Source of the DNA: Tragulus kanchil | Taxonomy: Eukaryota > Chordata > Mammalia > Artiodactyla > Tragulidae | Length of the DNA: 64,000 nt | Direction of reading: 5' to 3' | NCBI GenBank assembly: GCA_022376925.1 | Contig: JAIOJX010000024.1 | Location: forward strand, 167,369,608 to 167,433,607 | Shown: positions 47,701-60,444 of the stretch, one piece after another | How the letters are laid out: each line of letters begins with the position of its first letter | Numbering within the stretch: the first letter of the stretch is position 1 | Translations under genes and position numbers: made by a program | The notes under the pieces: generated by a model | The model's database searches: none | Told to the model about the DNA's origin: nothing | What the model saw: the letters and a program-made list of their open reading frames with translations, nothing else

Positions 47701-49390
47701 TAAACTTCTAAGTGGTAGCTTTGGAAGTGAACCAGAGAAACTAGAAACCTCAAGTTTTCAAGGCCCCGTAACTGTCTATTCAAAAAGGCCAATCTAGAGT
47801 TTAAAGCGAAAAAAGATTTAGAAAAATGTCATCTCTTTTGCCTCATTTCCCACAGAAATGGGGAAAGAAGAGAGAAAAGAAGCAAGGAGTGACTAAAACA
47901 AATACAACTGTACATGGAGGTGGGGGAGAGGAGCCTATGCTATGAAGAAACAGCCCGAGACAACTAGACGACTGCTCCACGTCACACGTGCCTTCAGACT
48001 TGCACCAGCCCAGGTCCTTCCTCTCTCCTCTTCTGAGGAAGCCTGCCTCCACAGCCTACCTGCTGATGTGTGACTGTTTTGGATCTACAGATTTTGGAGC
48101 CCATATTTTGGCGATCACTTGGTACGGAAGTGCTCTAAGCGTGCTCCCCTATCTGAAGTCTCTCGTGAGCACTGGGGACATGAAGGCTTTGCAGCACGCT
48201 CGGGACTCTATTAGCTTACGGATCTAGGTGAGCAGAGGGAACTCCTGAAACACACCACCAGATTACATAAAAATAATTACGTAAGGAAACTATTTCTGGA
48301 AAAAAGAAATGTAGTTTTCATTCGCTAAATATCTGGTGGCTACAGCCTGCAGAGGCAAGATGGCAGCGGCCCAGGCGGCCGACATAAAAACACACAAACG
48401 AAGAAACCTGGGTGGCTATGAACGGATTCTGACAGCAGAGGCGAACTGATACCTTACATTTTTACTGAAAACCAAACTATTTTTAGGTTGCAAACTATAC
48501 AAATTCAACAAAGCATGCTTAAGCTACTGTCATATGTATGTTTGATTTCACATGACTGCTTTACACAGCGATGGCTTGAGAGTCACAGCAGTTACTAACA
48601 TAAGCTCCTAAGGTCACACAGTAGAATCAGCTACAGCTCTAACTAGAGCGGGCAATTCTGCAGACAATCACGAAGGTCGATTAGACTTAGATTAATTTTT
48701 TAAAGAACACTATGTAAGTGATTTAGGTACTTCTTACTGTATCTAACAAAATGGCCCGTGGTATCAGGATGTCCTGGCATGAGTGGTGCTGAGTTTCATT
48801 ATTTGGTTAACATAGTAACTTCAGGGTCTCTCCAGGGAAAAGGTAACTTTTTCCCCTTTGTGACTGGTAAGTGATCTGGCTGTAGCACGACGGGAACAGC
48901 TGAGAAACGTCTCACGTGGTGCTGGGGCTCCCACCCTGAGGGTGGCGATCCGGGCCGGGACTGGATTCTCCCTGACGCTGGGGCTGTTCTTTAACCCTGT
49001 CAGTCCTCTGGATCTGTTAGCTAGTCCTCATCTTTAAAACAGAAGAAAGTGCTACACGCTCCCTCTGCCACTGTTGCTTACTACCACTAGAGAGTCACTG
49101 ATGTTTAGACACTCAGTGCAACGCCATCGCAGTGATGCATCTGATACTCGAGTCATCCTACACGTGGCCAGGAGCGCCTCTTCCGGGCTGCTCTTTGTGT
49201 CCCTCTGAGAAGACCCTACTGAGGACGTCTTTGTTTCTGGGCTGACTTTTGTTCTTTACGTGCCACAGACTGCAACCAGTTGTCCACCAAGCTCCTTTTA
49301 GAGAGGACTGTATTTGAATCCAGATGTAGTTTCACTGGGCACACAGCTGCTGCAGTGGTATAACCTTTGCAACAGACAACTGGCAATCAA
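47701..49390. other. Intron 1 sequence, nothing identified
   Basis: This is a mostly unique-looking stretch. A small CpG-containing patch with an ATG in good context (48359) opens a frame of only 29 codons. No SPPL2A exon 1 signal peptide is encoded here. The 79-codon ORF at 47988-48227 has no recognisable feature. Confidence 0.45.
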
Positions 49391-49520
49391 TCAAACTCTT
49401 TTTAATTGGAGTATAACTGCCTTATGCTGTTGTATTAGTTTCTACATTACGACCATGTGAATCAGTTATATGCACACATACACCCTCTCCCTCTTGAATC
49501 TTCCTTCCACACCCCTCAAT
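49391..49520 (-). mobile_element. L1 3' UTR fragment, antisense
   Basis: The tttttaattggagtataac opening and tgtattagtttct pattern are typical antisense bovine L1 3' UTR. Confidence 0.65.
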
Positions 49521-50225
49521 CAAACTTTTTTTAATACATATAATTCTGATTCATATCCTATAGTCGTATTAACACTAAACAATGCACAAAGATTGTACAC
49601 ACTATAATCTTGCTGCTGCCCAGTCGTGTCTGACTCTGAGACACCACAGACTGCAGCACACCAGGCTTCCCCGGCCCCCAGCACCTGCCGACGTTTGCCA
49701 AAGTCCATGTCCACTGCCTCAGTGATGCCATCCAGTGGGCTCATCCTCCGACACCCTCTTCTCCTTCTGCCCTCAATCCTTCCCAGCATCAGGTGACCAA
49801 AGAACTGAGGCTTCAACATCAGCCCTTCCAACAAGCATTCCGGGTTGACTTCCCTTAAGACTGACTGGACTGGTCTCCTTGCAGTCCAAGGGACTCTCAG
49901 AAGTCTTCCTCAGCACCACAGTTCGAAGGCATCAATTCTTTGGCGCTCTGCCTTTTCTACGGTCCAGCTCTCAGAACCACACGTGACCACTGCAAAGACC
50001 ATAGACTCCACTACATGGACCCTTGTCAGCAGAGGAATACCTCTGCTTTTCAACACACTGTTTAGGTTTGTCATGGCTTTCCTGCCAAGAAGCAACCATC
50101 TTCTAATTTCATGGCTGCAGTCACCATTGGCAGTGATGCTGGAGCCCAAGAAGAGGAAATCTGCAACAACTTCAACCTTTTCCCCTTCTGTTTGCCATGA
50201 AGCTATGGAGGTGGATGTTCTGATG

Positions 50226-50440
50226 TTAGTTTTTTTTAAATTCTGGCCTCTTTTATTGTTTTATTTACTTATTTTCATCCATTTATTTTCTGGGCACATG
50301 CGCTGCAGAGCACTGGCTCGTCATTGGACACACTGGCTCAGCTGCTCTGTGGCATGTGGGATCTCCTGGACCAGGGATTGAACCAATGCCCCTTGCACTA
50401 CAAGATGAACTCTTTACCCACTGGACCACCAGGGAAGCCC
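50226..50440 (-). mobile_element. CHR-type SINE inserted in BovB
   Basis: The antisense head ends ggaccaccagggaagccc at 50423-50440. BovB continues on both sides, so the SINE is younger. A cut duplicate lies at 51366-51533. Confidence 0.8.
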
Positions 50441-52450
50441 CTGATTTTAGGTTTTGTTTTGTTTTGATTTTAGTTTTTAAGCCAGCTTTTTCACTCTCTT
50501 CCTTGACACTCACCAGGAGGTTTTTTAGTTTCTCTTCACTTTCTGCCAATACAGTGGTATCATCTGCCTGTCTGAGGTTGTTGATGTTTCTCCTGCCTAC
50601 CTTGATTCCAGCTTGTAACTCATCCAGCACTGCATTTCTCATGACGTGCTCAAGATATAGGTTAAACACACAGGGTGACAGAAGACAGCCTTGTCATACT
50701 CCTTTCTCAATCTTGAACCAATCAGTTGTTCCAAACAGGGTTCTAACTGTTGCTTCTTGACCTACATACAGCTTTCTCAGGAGACAGGGAGGACGGTCTG
50801 GTAATCCCGTCTCTTTAAGAGCTTTCCTGTTTGTTATCAGCCACAGTCAAAGGCTGAACAGAAGTAGATGCTTTTTCTGGAATTCCCTTACTTTCTCTAT
50901 GATCCAGCGAATGTTGGCATTTTGATCTCTTATTCCTTTTCCTTTTCTAAGCCCAGCTTGGACATCTTGAAATTCTTAGTTTGCGTAATACTGAAGCCTA
51001 ACATGCAAGATTTTAAACATAACCCTACTAGCACGGAGATGAATGCAACTACCTGATGGTGAGCACATTCTTTAGTACTACTCTTCCTGAGAACTGCGAT
51101 GAGGACTGAGCTTTTCCGGTTATGCTGCCACTGCGTGGGTCTTCCAGATTTGCTGACATACTGCACGCAGCACCTTGACGGCACCATCGTTAGGGCTTTC
51201 AATAGCTCTACTGGAGTTCCATCACACCCACTAGCTTTATTCAGCAGCAGTGCTTCCTAAGGCATTGACCATTTGGTGGTGTCCATGTGTAAAGTCATCT
51301 CGTGTATCGCTGTGAAAAGTGTGTGTTCTCGGCAGAACCGCAGTCAGTCTCTGCCCTGTTTTATTTTTTCATCCATTATTTTCTGGGCACATGCGCTGCA
51401 GAGCACTGGCTCGTCATTGGACACACTGGCTCAGCTGCTCTGTGGCATGTGGGATCTCCTGGACCAGGGATTGAACCAATGCCCCTTGCACTACAAGATG
51501 AACTCTTTACCCACTGGACCACCAGGGAAGCCCCTGATTTTAGGTTTTGTTTTGTTTTGATTTTAGTTTTTAAGCCAGCTTTTTCACTCTCTTCCTTGAC
51601 ACTCACCAGGAGGTTTTTTAGTTTCTCTTCACTTTCTGCCAATACAGTGGTATCATCTGCCTGTCTGAGGTTGTTGATGTTTCTCCTGCCTACCTTGATT
51701 CCAGCTTGTAACTCATCCAGCACTGCATTTCTCATGACGTGCTCAAGATATAGGTTAAACACACAGGGTGACAGAAGACAGCCTTGTCATACTCCTTTCT
51801 CAATCTTGAACCAATCAGTTGTTCCAAACAGGGTTCTAACTGTTGCTTCTTGACCTACATACAGCTTTCTCAGGAGACAGGGAGGACGGTCTGGTAATCC
51901 CGTCTCTTTAAGAGCTTTCCTGTTTGTTATCAGCCACAGTCAAAGGCTGAACAGAAGTAGATGCTTTTTCTGGAATTCCCTTACTTTCTCTATGATCCAG
52001 CGAATGTTGGCATTTTGATCTCTTATTCCTTTTCCTTTTCTAAGCCCAGCTTGGACATCTTGAAATTCTTAGTTTGCGTAATACTGAAGCCTAACATGCA
52101 AGATTTTAAACATAACCCTACTAGCACGGAGATGAATGCAACTACCTGATGGTGAGCACATTCTTTAGTACTACTCTTCCTGAGAACTGCGATGAGGACT
52201 GAGCTTTTCCGGTTATGCTGCCACTGCGTGGGTCTTCCAGATTTGCTGACATACTGCACGCAGCACCTTGACGGCACCATCGTTAGGGCTTTCAATAGCT
52301 CTACTGGAGTTCCATCACACCCACTAGCTTTATTCAGCAGCAGTGCTTCCTAAGGCATTGACCATTTGGTGGTGTCCATGTGTAAAGTCATCTCGTGTAT
52401 CGCTGTGAAAAGTGTGTGTTCTCGGCAGAACGCAGTCAGTCTCTGCCCTG
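50273..52450 (+). repeat. Direct tandem duplication R18 (about 1.09 kb)
   Basis: Block 50273-51358 recurs at 51366-52450, with an offset of 1092-1093. One-base differences lie near 51339 and at the start of the second copy (atttattttc against attattttc). Confidence 0.93.
51366..51533 (-). mobile_element. CHR-type SINE, cut R18 copy
   Basis: Duplicate of the head-proximal part of 50226-50440. The tail part is absent because the R18 breakpoint lies inside the element. Confidence 0.78.
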
Positions 52451-53105
52451 CTTCATTGTGTTCTCCAAGGCCAAGCTTGCCTGTTACTCCAGGTATCTCT
52501 TGGCTTCCTGCTTTTGCATTCCAGTCCCCAGTGATAAGCAGAACATCTTTTTTTGGTGTTAGTTCTAGGTCTTCTGGGTTGTCATAGAACTGATCAACTT
52601 CAGCTTCCTCCGCATCAGAGGCAGGGACATAGACTTGACTTACTGTGATGTTGACTGACTTGCCTTAGAAGTGAACAAAGATCATTCTGTCATTTTTGAG
52701 GCTGTACCCAAGCACGACATGTCGGACTCTTTCACTGGTTATGAGAGCTACTCCACTTCTCCTATGGGATTCTGACCACAGCAGTGAATTAAATTCGCCT
52801 ATTCCTGTCCGTTTTAGTCCACTGAGTCACAGGCTGTCAACGTGTATCCTGCATGACCACGCCCAGTTTACCTTGCCTCACGGGCCTAACATTCCCGGTT
52901 CCTACGCAGTACTGTCTCTGCAGCACCAGAGTTCACGTTCATCACCAGACTCCTCCACCGCTGAGCATCGTGTCCACTAGGGCCCAGTCACTTCACTCTT
53001 TTGGGGGCTGTCACGCAGTTTTCCTCTGCTCCTCCCCAGTAGCATACTGGACACCTTCTGACCTGGGAGACTCATATTTTAGTGTCATATCTTTTTGTCC
53101 TTTGA

Positions 53106-53410
53106 CACAGATATGCAAAAAAATCCAAGTATAAGTAAATCCACACAGTTCAAACCCATGTAATTCAGAGGTCAGTTATGGCAGAAACCACATCACTGAG
53201 GGCCAAATGTGTTGGGAAGCATAAATACCTGAAATTCAGCATCCCTTCAAATATTACAAGTACCAAATCAGGTGAGGCCTGTGGTCCGCTAGCACTAGAT
53301 CATCTGACAAAGACTGTATGGTGGATACCTTCCTTTACAGCTTGCCAGTTAGAGACATGCTTCAAACATCTGTAGTTTTCTTTTGTAATCAACTGTAAAA
53401 GAATACACTA
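53106..53410. other. Intron sequence, possible DNA-transposon remnant
   Basis: The aatccacacagttcaaacccatg motif near 53137-53160, followed by ttcagaggtcagtta, resembles an old mammalian repeat end, but I cannot name the family. Nothing else was seen. Confidence 0.35.
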
Positions 53411-53650
53411 GGGCTTCCCTGGTAGGTCAGTGGTAGAGTTCTCCTGCCAATGCAGGATCCCTGATCCGGGAAGATCCCACATGCTGTGGAGCAACAAATC
53501 CCGTGAGCCGGAACTATGGAGCCTGTGCTCTAGAGCCTCAGAGTCGCAACTACTGAGCCCACGTGCCACAATTACTGAAGCCCGTGAGCCCTAGAGTCCA
53601 CGCTCCACAAGAGAAGTCACTGCAACAAGAAGCCTGCTCACCTCAACCAG
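53411..53650 (+). mobile_element. ART2-like tRNA-derived SINE, cut at R19
   Basis: The head is complete, and the body runs to ctcacctcaaccag before the junction. The complete element is at 54537-54855. Confidence 0.8.
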
Positions 53651-54536
53651 TCCCCCCAGTGATAAGCAGAACATCTTTTTGGTGTTAGTTCTAGGTCTTC
53701 TGGGTTGTCATAGAACTGATCAACTTCAGCTTCCTCCGCATCAGAGGCAGGGACATAGACTTGACTTACTGTGATGTTGACTGACTTGCCTTAGAAGTGA
53801 ACAAAGATCATTCTGTCATTTTTGAGGCTGTACCCAAGCACGACATGTCGGACTCTTTCACTGGTTATGAGAGCTACTCCACTTCTCCTATGGGATTCTG
53901 ACCACAGCAGTGAATTAAATTCGCCTATTCCTGTCCGTTTTAGTCCACTGAGTCACAGGCTGTCAACGTGTATCCTGCATGACCACGCCCAGTTTACCTT
54001 GCCTCACGGGCCTAACATTCCCGGTTCCTACGCAGTACTGTCTCTGCAGCACCAGAGTTCACGTTCATCACCAGACTCCTCCACCGCTGAGCATCGTGTC
54101 CACTAGGGCCCAGTCACTTCACTCTTTTGGGGGCTGTCACGCAGTTTTCCTCTGCTCCTCCCCAGTAGCATACTGGACACCTTCTGACCTGGGAGACTCA
54201 TATTTTAGTGTCATATCTTTTTGTCCTTTGACACAGATATGCAAAAAAATCCAAGTATAAGTAAATCCACACAGTTCAAACCCATGTAATTCAGAGGTCA
54301 GTTATGGCAGAAACCACATCACTGAGGGCCAAATGTGTTGGGAAGCATAAATACCTGAAATTCAGCATCCCTTCAAATATTACAAGTACCAAATCAGGTG
54401 AGGCCTGTGGTCCGCTAGCACTAGATCATCTGACAAAGACTGTATGGTGGATACCTTCCTTTACAGCTTGCCAGTTAGAGACATGCTTCAAACATCTGTA
54501 GTTTTCTTTTGTAATCAACTGTAAAAGAATACACTA

Positions 54537-54855
54537 GGGCTTCCCTGGTAGGTCAGTGGTAGAGTTCTCCTGCCAATGCAGGATCCCTGATCCGGGAAGA
54601 TCCCACATGCTGTGGAGCAACAAATCCCGTGAGCCGGAACTATGGAGCCTGTGCTCTAGAGCCTCAGAGTCGCAACTACTGAGCCCACGTGCCACAATTA
54701 CTGAAGCCCGTGAGCCCTAGAGTCCACGCTCCACAAGAGAAGTCACTGCAACAAGAAGCCTGCTCACCTCAACCAGAGAGTGGCCCCCACTCCCTACAAC
54801 TAGAGAAGAGCCTGTGGCAGCAGTGAAAACCCAGAATAGCCAAAAAAATACATAA
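54537..54855 (+). mobile_element. ART2-like tRNA-derived SINE, complete
   Basis: The element runs from gggcttccctgg to agaatagccaaaaaaatac. It lies across the R19/R20 overlap, so parts occur three times (53411, 54537 and 55724). Confidence 0.82.
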
Positions 54856-54859
54856 AAAA

Positions 54860-55352
54860 AGAGTACTCACATCCTTACAAGCACTATTTCCCCATTTTCC
54901 CAGACCAATCAGACCTTAAACAAAGGGACATATAAAAAGAGCTGTATTCCATCCGTGTACTTACACTGAGTCAGTTCTGCAACGACTTTCACATCCCTTT
55001 CTCCTGAGACGACATTCGGGCTTTATCCTGCAGTTTCCTGGTAGTCCCAAGCATGGGCATTTCTATTCACGGCCTCTGCTCAAAAGGTCTTCTGATGCTC
55101 ACTCACTAGCCCAATATTAACTTAGGAAACAGGCCCTTCTTCTCCTGTCCAAGCTAATAGCAATGTTTGAGGATTACTCTTTGACTGCATTTCACAGATA
55201 TGATTTGCTTAGTACCTTTCTTTCTCCTTCAAAAATTATCTAGCAGCATTGAACCTACTTTCCAAATTGAAGTCTGTACACATTCCTTAAGCTTTAAATA
55301 ATACAATGTTCACTTTTACTCTTGCATGTATTTAATTTCCTTAAAAAGCCTA
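54860..55352. other. Intron 1 sequence, nothing identified
   Basis: Unique-looking stretch between a SINE and a BovB start. It is repeated at 55989-56481 through R20. Confidence 0.45.
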
Positions 55353-55723
55353 CAAACAAAGCTAGTGGAAGTTAGGGAATTTCAGCTGAGCTATTTCAAA
55401 TCCTAAAAGATGATGCTGTTAAAAGTGCTGCACTCAATATGCCAGCAAATTTGGAAAACTCAGCAGTGGCCACAGGACTAGAAAAGGTCAGCTTTCATTC
55501 TTGTCCCAAGAAGAGTAATGCCAAAGAATGTTCAAACTACTGCACAACAGCACTCATTCCACACGGTAGCAAGATAATGATCAAAAACCTTCAAGCTAGG
55601 CTTCAATAGTACATGAACTGAGAACTTCCAGATGTACAAGCTGGATTTAGAAAAGGCAGAACCAGAGGTCGAACTGCCAACATCCTGCTTTCATTAGCTG
55701 TTGGAGGTCAACCCAAATCCCGT

Positions 55724-55986
55724 GGAAGATCCCACATGCTGTGGAGCAACAAATCCCGTGAGCCGGAACTATGGAGCCTGTGCTCTAGAGCCTCAGAGTC
55801 GCAACTACTGAGCCCACGTGCCACAATTACTGAAGCCCGTGAGCCCTAGAGTCCACGCTCCACAAGAGAAGTCACTGCAACAAGAAGCCTGCTCACCTCA
55901 ACCAGAGAGTGGCCCCCACTCCCTACAACTAGAGAAGAGCCTGTGGCAGCAGTGAAAACCCAGAATAGCCAAAAAAATACATAAAA
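55724..55986 (+). mobile_element. ART2-like SINE, headless R20 copy
   Basis: The body and tail of 54537-54855 without the head, because the R20 breakpoint falls at the B-box side of the element. Confidence 0.8.
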
Positions 55987-56481
55987 AAAGAGTACTCACA
56001 TCCTTACAAGCACTATTTCCCCATTTTCCCAGACCAATCAGACCTTAAACAAAGGGACATATAAAAAGAGCTGTATTCCATCCGTGTACTTACACTGAGT
56101 CAGTTCTGCAACGACTTTCACATCCCTTTCTCCTGAGACGACATTCGGGCTTTATCCTGCAGTTTCCTGGTAGTCCCAAGCATGGGCATTTCTATTCACG
56201 GCCTCTGCTCAAAAGGTCTTCTGATGCTCACTCACTAGCCCAATATTAACTTAGGAAACAGGCCCTTCTTCTCCTGTCCAAGCTAATAGCAATGTTTGAG
56301 GATTACTCTTTGACTGCATTTCACAGATATGATTTGCTTAGTACCTTTCTTTCTCCTTCAAAAAGTATCTAGCAGCATTGAACCTACTTTCCAAATTGAA
56401 GTCTGTACACATTCCTTAAGCTTTAAATAATACAATGTTCACTTTTACTCTTGCATGTATTTAATTTCCTTAAAAAGCCTA

Positions 56482-57935
56482 CAAACAAAGCTAGTGGAAG
56501 TTAGGGAATTTCAGCTGAGCTATTTCAAATCCTAAAAGATGATGCTGTTAAAAGTGCTGCACTCAATATGCCAGCAAATTTGGAAAACTCAGCAGTGGCC
56601 ACAGGACTAGAAAAGGTCAGCTTTCATTCTTGTCCCAAGAAGAGTAATGCCAAAGAATGTTCAAACTACTGCACAACAGCACTCATTCCACACGGTAGCA
56701 AGATAATGATCAAAAACCTTCAAGCTAGGCTTCAATAGTACATGAACTGAGAACTTCCAGATGTACAAGCTGGATTTAGAAAAGGCAGAACCAGAGGTCG
56801 AACTGCCAACATCTGCTGGTTCATAAAAAAAATCAAGAGAATTACAGAAAAACACCTGTTTCTGCTTCAATGACTACACTAGAGCCTTTGATTGTGTGGA
56901 TCACAAAGAACGGTGGAAAATTCTGAAAGACCACCTTACCTACCTCATGAGAAGCCTACATACAGATCAAGAAGGAACAATCGGAAGTGAACATGGAACA
57001 GACTGTTTCCAAATTGGGAAAGGAGCACGTCAAGACTGTATACTGTCACTCAGCTTAGTTTATATGCAGAGTACATCATGAGAAATGCTGAACTGGATGA
57101 ATCACAAGCTGGAATCAAGACTGCAAGGAGAAATACCAATAACCTCAGATATGCAAATGATACCGCTCCAATTGAAGAAAACCAAAAGGAACTAAAGAGC
57201 CTCTTGATAAGGGTGACAGAACAGTGAAAAGGCTGGCTTAAATCTCAATATTCAGACAACAAAACTCATGGCATCTGGTTCCATCACTTCATGGCAAATA
57301 AACTGGGAAAATGTGGAAACAGTGACCGATTTTTATTTTCCTGGGTTCCCAAATCACCACACTCAGTGATTGCAACCATGAAATTAAAAGACAATTGCTC
57401 CTTGGAAGAAAAGTTATGATTAACTTATAAAGCGTATTAAAAAGCAGAGACATTACTTTGCTGACAAAGGTCCATATAGTCAAAGCTATGATTTTTCCAG
57501 TAGTCGTGTACAGATAATACAGTTGGACCTTAAAGAAGGCTGAGTGCCAAACAACTGATGCTTTTCAATTGCAGTGCTGGAGAAGATTCTTGAGAGATCA
57601 AGGAGATCAAACCACTCAATCCTAAAGGAAATCAACCCTAAATAGTCACCGGAAGGACTGATGCTGAAGCTGAAGCTCCAATACTTTGGCCACCTGATAC
57701 AAAAGGCTACCTTATCGGATAAGACCCTGATGCTGGGAATGATTAAAGGCAGGAAGAAAATGGGGCAGCAGAAGATGAGATGGTGGGATGGCATCATCAA
57801 CTCAACTGACATGAATTTTAGCAAACTCCAGGAAGTGGTAAATGACAGGGCAGCCTGGTGTGCTGCAGTCCAAGGAATCAAAGAGAGTTGAACAGGACTT
57901 AACAACTGAACAACGAGTCTTAACAGATTAGTCAA
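56482..57935 (+). mobile_element. BovB (RTE) LINE 3' half, degenerate, sense
   Basis: It starts within RT (aaagctagtggaagttaggg) and includes an altered catalytic box YAND at 57150-57161. It runs to the 3' end gttgaacaggacttaacaac near 57890-57906. Its first part is also at 55353-55684 (R20). It has several stops and frameshifts. Confidence 0.83.
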
Positions 57936-58015
57936 GAACGGTTCTATCTTCCTAGAGATTATGTTCTAATTTGAGCAGCAATTTCTTACCCTTTATTATA
58001 GAACAGGGCTTCCCT

Positions 58016-58194
58016 GGTGGCTCAGATGGTAAAGAATCTGCCCGTAATGCAGGAGACCTTGGTTTGCTCTCTGGATCATGAAGATGCCCTGGAGAAGGGA
58101 AAGGCTACCGACTCCAGCATTCTTGCCTGGAGACTCCCATGGCTCATCCATGGGTTGCAGAGAGTCAGACATGACTGAGTGGCTTTCACTTCAC
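58016..58194 (+). mobile_element. Bov-tA SINE
   Basis: The tRNA-like head (gggcttccctggtggctcag) and the BovB-derived body, with ttcttgcctggagactccc near 58120, end in gagtggctttcacttcac. It lies downstream of a BovB 3' end but is a separate insertion. Confidence 0.9.
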
Positions 58195-59731
58195 GTTACT
58201 CAATTTAGTCAGATTCTGATCCAGCAGGTCTTGAGAGGAGTTCATGATCATGCATTTTTAACATGCTTCCAAGTCATGCTCTGATGTTGGTCTAGAGTAC
58301 AGTAATCACAGATCACATCAAGAACAGCAGTGAAACCTCACCAGATTTCCAGATGCTACTGAAGTCCTCCCAGGAATTTTCTTAAGAGGTTAAAGTCTCC
58401 CTGTACCTGCAGTGTGCTGGTATAGCCAATGTTCATGTTTTGCCCATCAGTTCTCCTATTTCAACCACAAGTTCATTCAAAAATCTTCTGTATGTGTATC
58501 ACTGGGTCCCAGCTTCTCCACCCACCTTCACAGTCTGTCAATTAAACCTGGTTCACATTATTTGTATTGTCATCCATTAGATATACTTAATCCTCCAGTT
58601 TGAAGGGACAATGTATGAATGTGCCTAACTCTCCAATTAACTCCCCCTGCAATCTTTCTTCATAAAATCTACAAATTAAACTATTCCTCCTATCTTAGAT
58701 ACTGTATATGAGAGCTGAGGATTTAGGGCAAGTTTTGCTAAGAAACACAATTTATTTAAAAAGAGAACTAGCAATTTAAAAAAAACACTGTATTTCTAAA
58801 TGTATGACTCATTCCTGCTGATGTTTGCTAGAAATCAGCACAATACTGTAAAGCAATTATCCCTCAATTAAAATTGAAAAAAACTTTATTTCTATACCAA
58901 AAGATAGAAAGTTACAATGTAATCACTGAGTGTTAAATGCTGAGGATGAACAGTCATCTACACATTACCCTTACATACAGCAATGCAGAATGTATCGTTT
59001 TCTTTACAAATCTTCTCTTTACACAGATGATGAGCTTTAGGTCAACAGCAGTACAGTAAGAGCTGAAGTGACCAGTACAGGAAAGACAAACTGGGATTAT
59101 GTATCCGAATGACACATGCTCCAAAGTCACATCTAAGTCATTTTCCAATCCACAATTGTAATTTAGATTACAGATGCCTCTTTCCTCCCTACTCAGGTTC
59201 TATAATCAAGACAACCTATATTCTTTCTACTCCTACTTTCAAGATTCAAGCTTTATGGAAATGATGCATTGCAACTTACCAGACACAGATTCTCAGAGGT
59301 GACATGAAATCTTAAGTACTTAATTAGTGGCTCAATGGGTTCTTGGGCACCCAAAAGGGATTTACAGAAAATCAAGGTGTCCATGTGCCATAGGGAAAGG
59401 AGATTCCCAGCCTCATTCCTCAGACCTGGTGAATCTGGGGCACGTCCCATGCTAAGATTACCAGGGTGCAGGGAGGAAACAAGGTGCCCATTCATCCACT
59501 CAACACTCTGCCATCTATAAGGTGCTAAGGGAGACGGCGGAGAACGAGTCAGACAGTATTTCTCCTTCATTGGACTTATATCCTATTTGCTACCTAGACC
59601 CAGCCTTCTCCTTTTTCCTTAAATAATCTTGCTACTTATCTATTATAGAATTTGATTTACACTAGAATTCATAAACTCAAATGCTTAAAAGGCCAGTCAT
59701 AAATCAAGCTAATTTAAGATCACAGAACATG
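58195..59731. other. Intron 1 sequence with one L1 tail
   Basis: The first part (58195-58640) resembles decayed BovB-like or unique sequence that I cannot assign. A short L1 3' tail (cagcacaatactgtaaagca...aattaaaattg) lies at 58835-58880. The 105-codon minus ORF at 59253-59570 has no recognisable domain. Confidence 0.4.
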
Positions 59732-59980
59732 GGGCTGTCTTGGTGGTCCAGTGGGTAAAGAGTCTGCCTTGCACTGCAAGGGGCACTGGTTCGATCCCTT
59801 GCCTGGGAAGATCCCAGACGCTGCAGAGCAGCTGGGCTGGTGTGTTCAAGGATGAGCCGGTGCTCTGGAACACAAGCGCCCAGAGCCAGTGCTCTGCAAC
59901 GAGAGAGGCCACACATGCCAAAGAATAAGGATGGATGAAAATAAATGATGACTTAGAGGCAAAAAAACAAACAAACAAAA
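59732..59980 (+). mobile_element. CHR-type SINE, short-tail subfamily, with TSD
   Basis: The 13-bp TSD atcacagaacatg lies at 59719-59731 and 59981-59993. The 3' end is aaatgatgacttagaggc followed by an A-rich tail, the same end as 19668-19916 and 30646-30892. Its head is slightly altered (gggctgtcttgg). Confidence 0.88.
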
Positions 59981-59993
59981 ATCACAGAACATG

Positions 59994-60444
59994 ATAACAT
60001 TTGGCAAAGTCTGCCTAGAGCAATCAAATTTTCAAAAAACTTCCAGCATTTTGGGGTAAGAGACCATACCTGAAGACTTTATAGTCTAGATTTCTATAAA
60101 CAGATTCAATTTTAACAAAAGCAAATGATAAAATATATAATAAACATGACTGCTTGTATTTTTTTTTCTCCTCCCTCCCCCGACTGCTTGTATTTTTAAA
60201 ATTTTTTTTATGAAAATAAATTCACAAACTTATGCAATCAGTTCTATGATCTATTTTTGATTAAACAAACACAACAGAAACAACTTAGTGGAAAAATATA
60301 AAAAACTGTTTAGAAATCCTGGGCTATAGACCTTTTTCCCATGACTTTCTATATGGTGTAGGACAAACTGTAATCTTCTGGAAATTTCTCTCAGGGTAAT
60401 TTTGAGATTCTGAGGAGATGTATGTGTAGATATTATATTCCGGC
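59994..60444. other. Intron 1 sequence, nothing identified
   Basis: AT-rich stretch with a pyrimidine patch near 60160-60185. No element was named. Confidence 0.4.

Larger units (their letters stand above)
49590..53105 (-). mobile_element. BovB (RTE) LINE, degenerate, antisense
   Basis: Reading down from 53105, the order is an endonuclease region at 52430-53105 (including ccagtccccagtgataagcag), linker, RT with the block NNLRQADDTTVLAESEE (50559-50570 holds QADD), an RT C-terminal ORF of 79 codons at 49910-50149, and a 3' end near 49590. A CHR-type SINE interrupts it at 50226-50440. R18 repeats the middle part. Stops and frameshifts make it inactive. Confidence 0.85.
52521..54776 (+). repeat. 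Direct tandem duplication R19 (about 1.13 kb)
   Basis: Block 52521-53650 recurs at 53654-54776, with an offset near 1126. It contains the BovB endonuclease region and a SINE head. The join sits in a run of C and shares ccagtcccc. Confidence 0.93.
54595..56813 (+). repeat. Direct tandem duplication R20 (about 1.09 kb)
   Basis: Block 54595-55684 recurs at 55724-56813, with an offset of 1129. Filler 55685-55723 (39 nt) is unlike either flank. The unit spans a SINE, unique intron (54860-55350) and the start of a BovB. Confidence 0.93.

Noticed and set aside
48340..48460. SPPL2A exon 1 or another gene start at an ATG in good context with GC-rich codons
   Set aside because: The frame closes after 29 codons, encodes no hydrophobic signal peptide, and no CpG island surrounds it.
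53137..53190. Named DNA transposon end
   Set aside because: The motif looks familiar, but I cannot assign a family reliably by eye, so I left it as an unnamed remnant.
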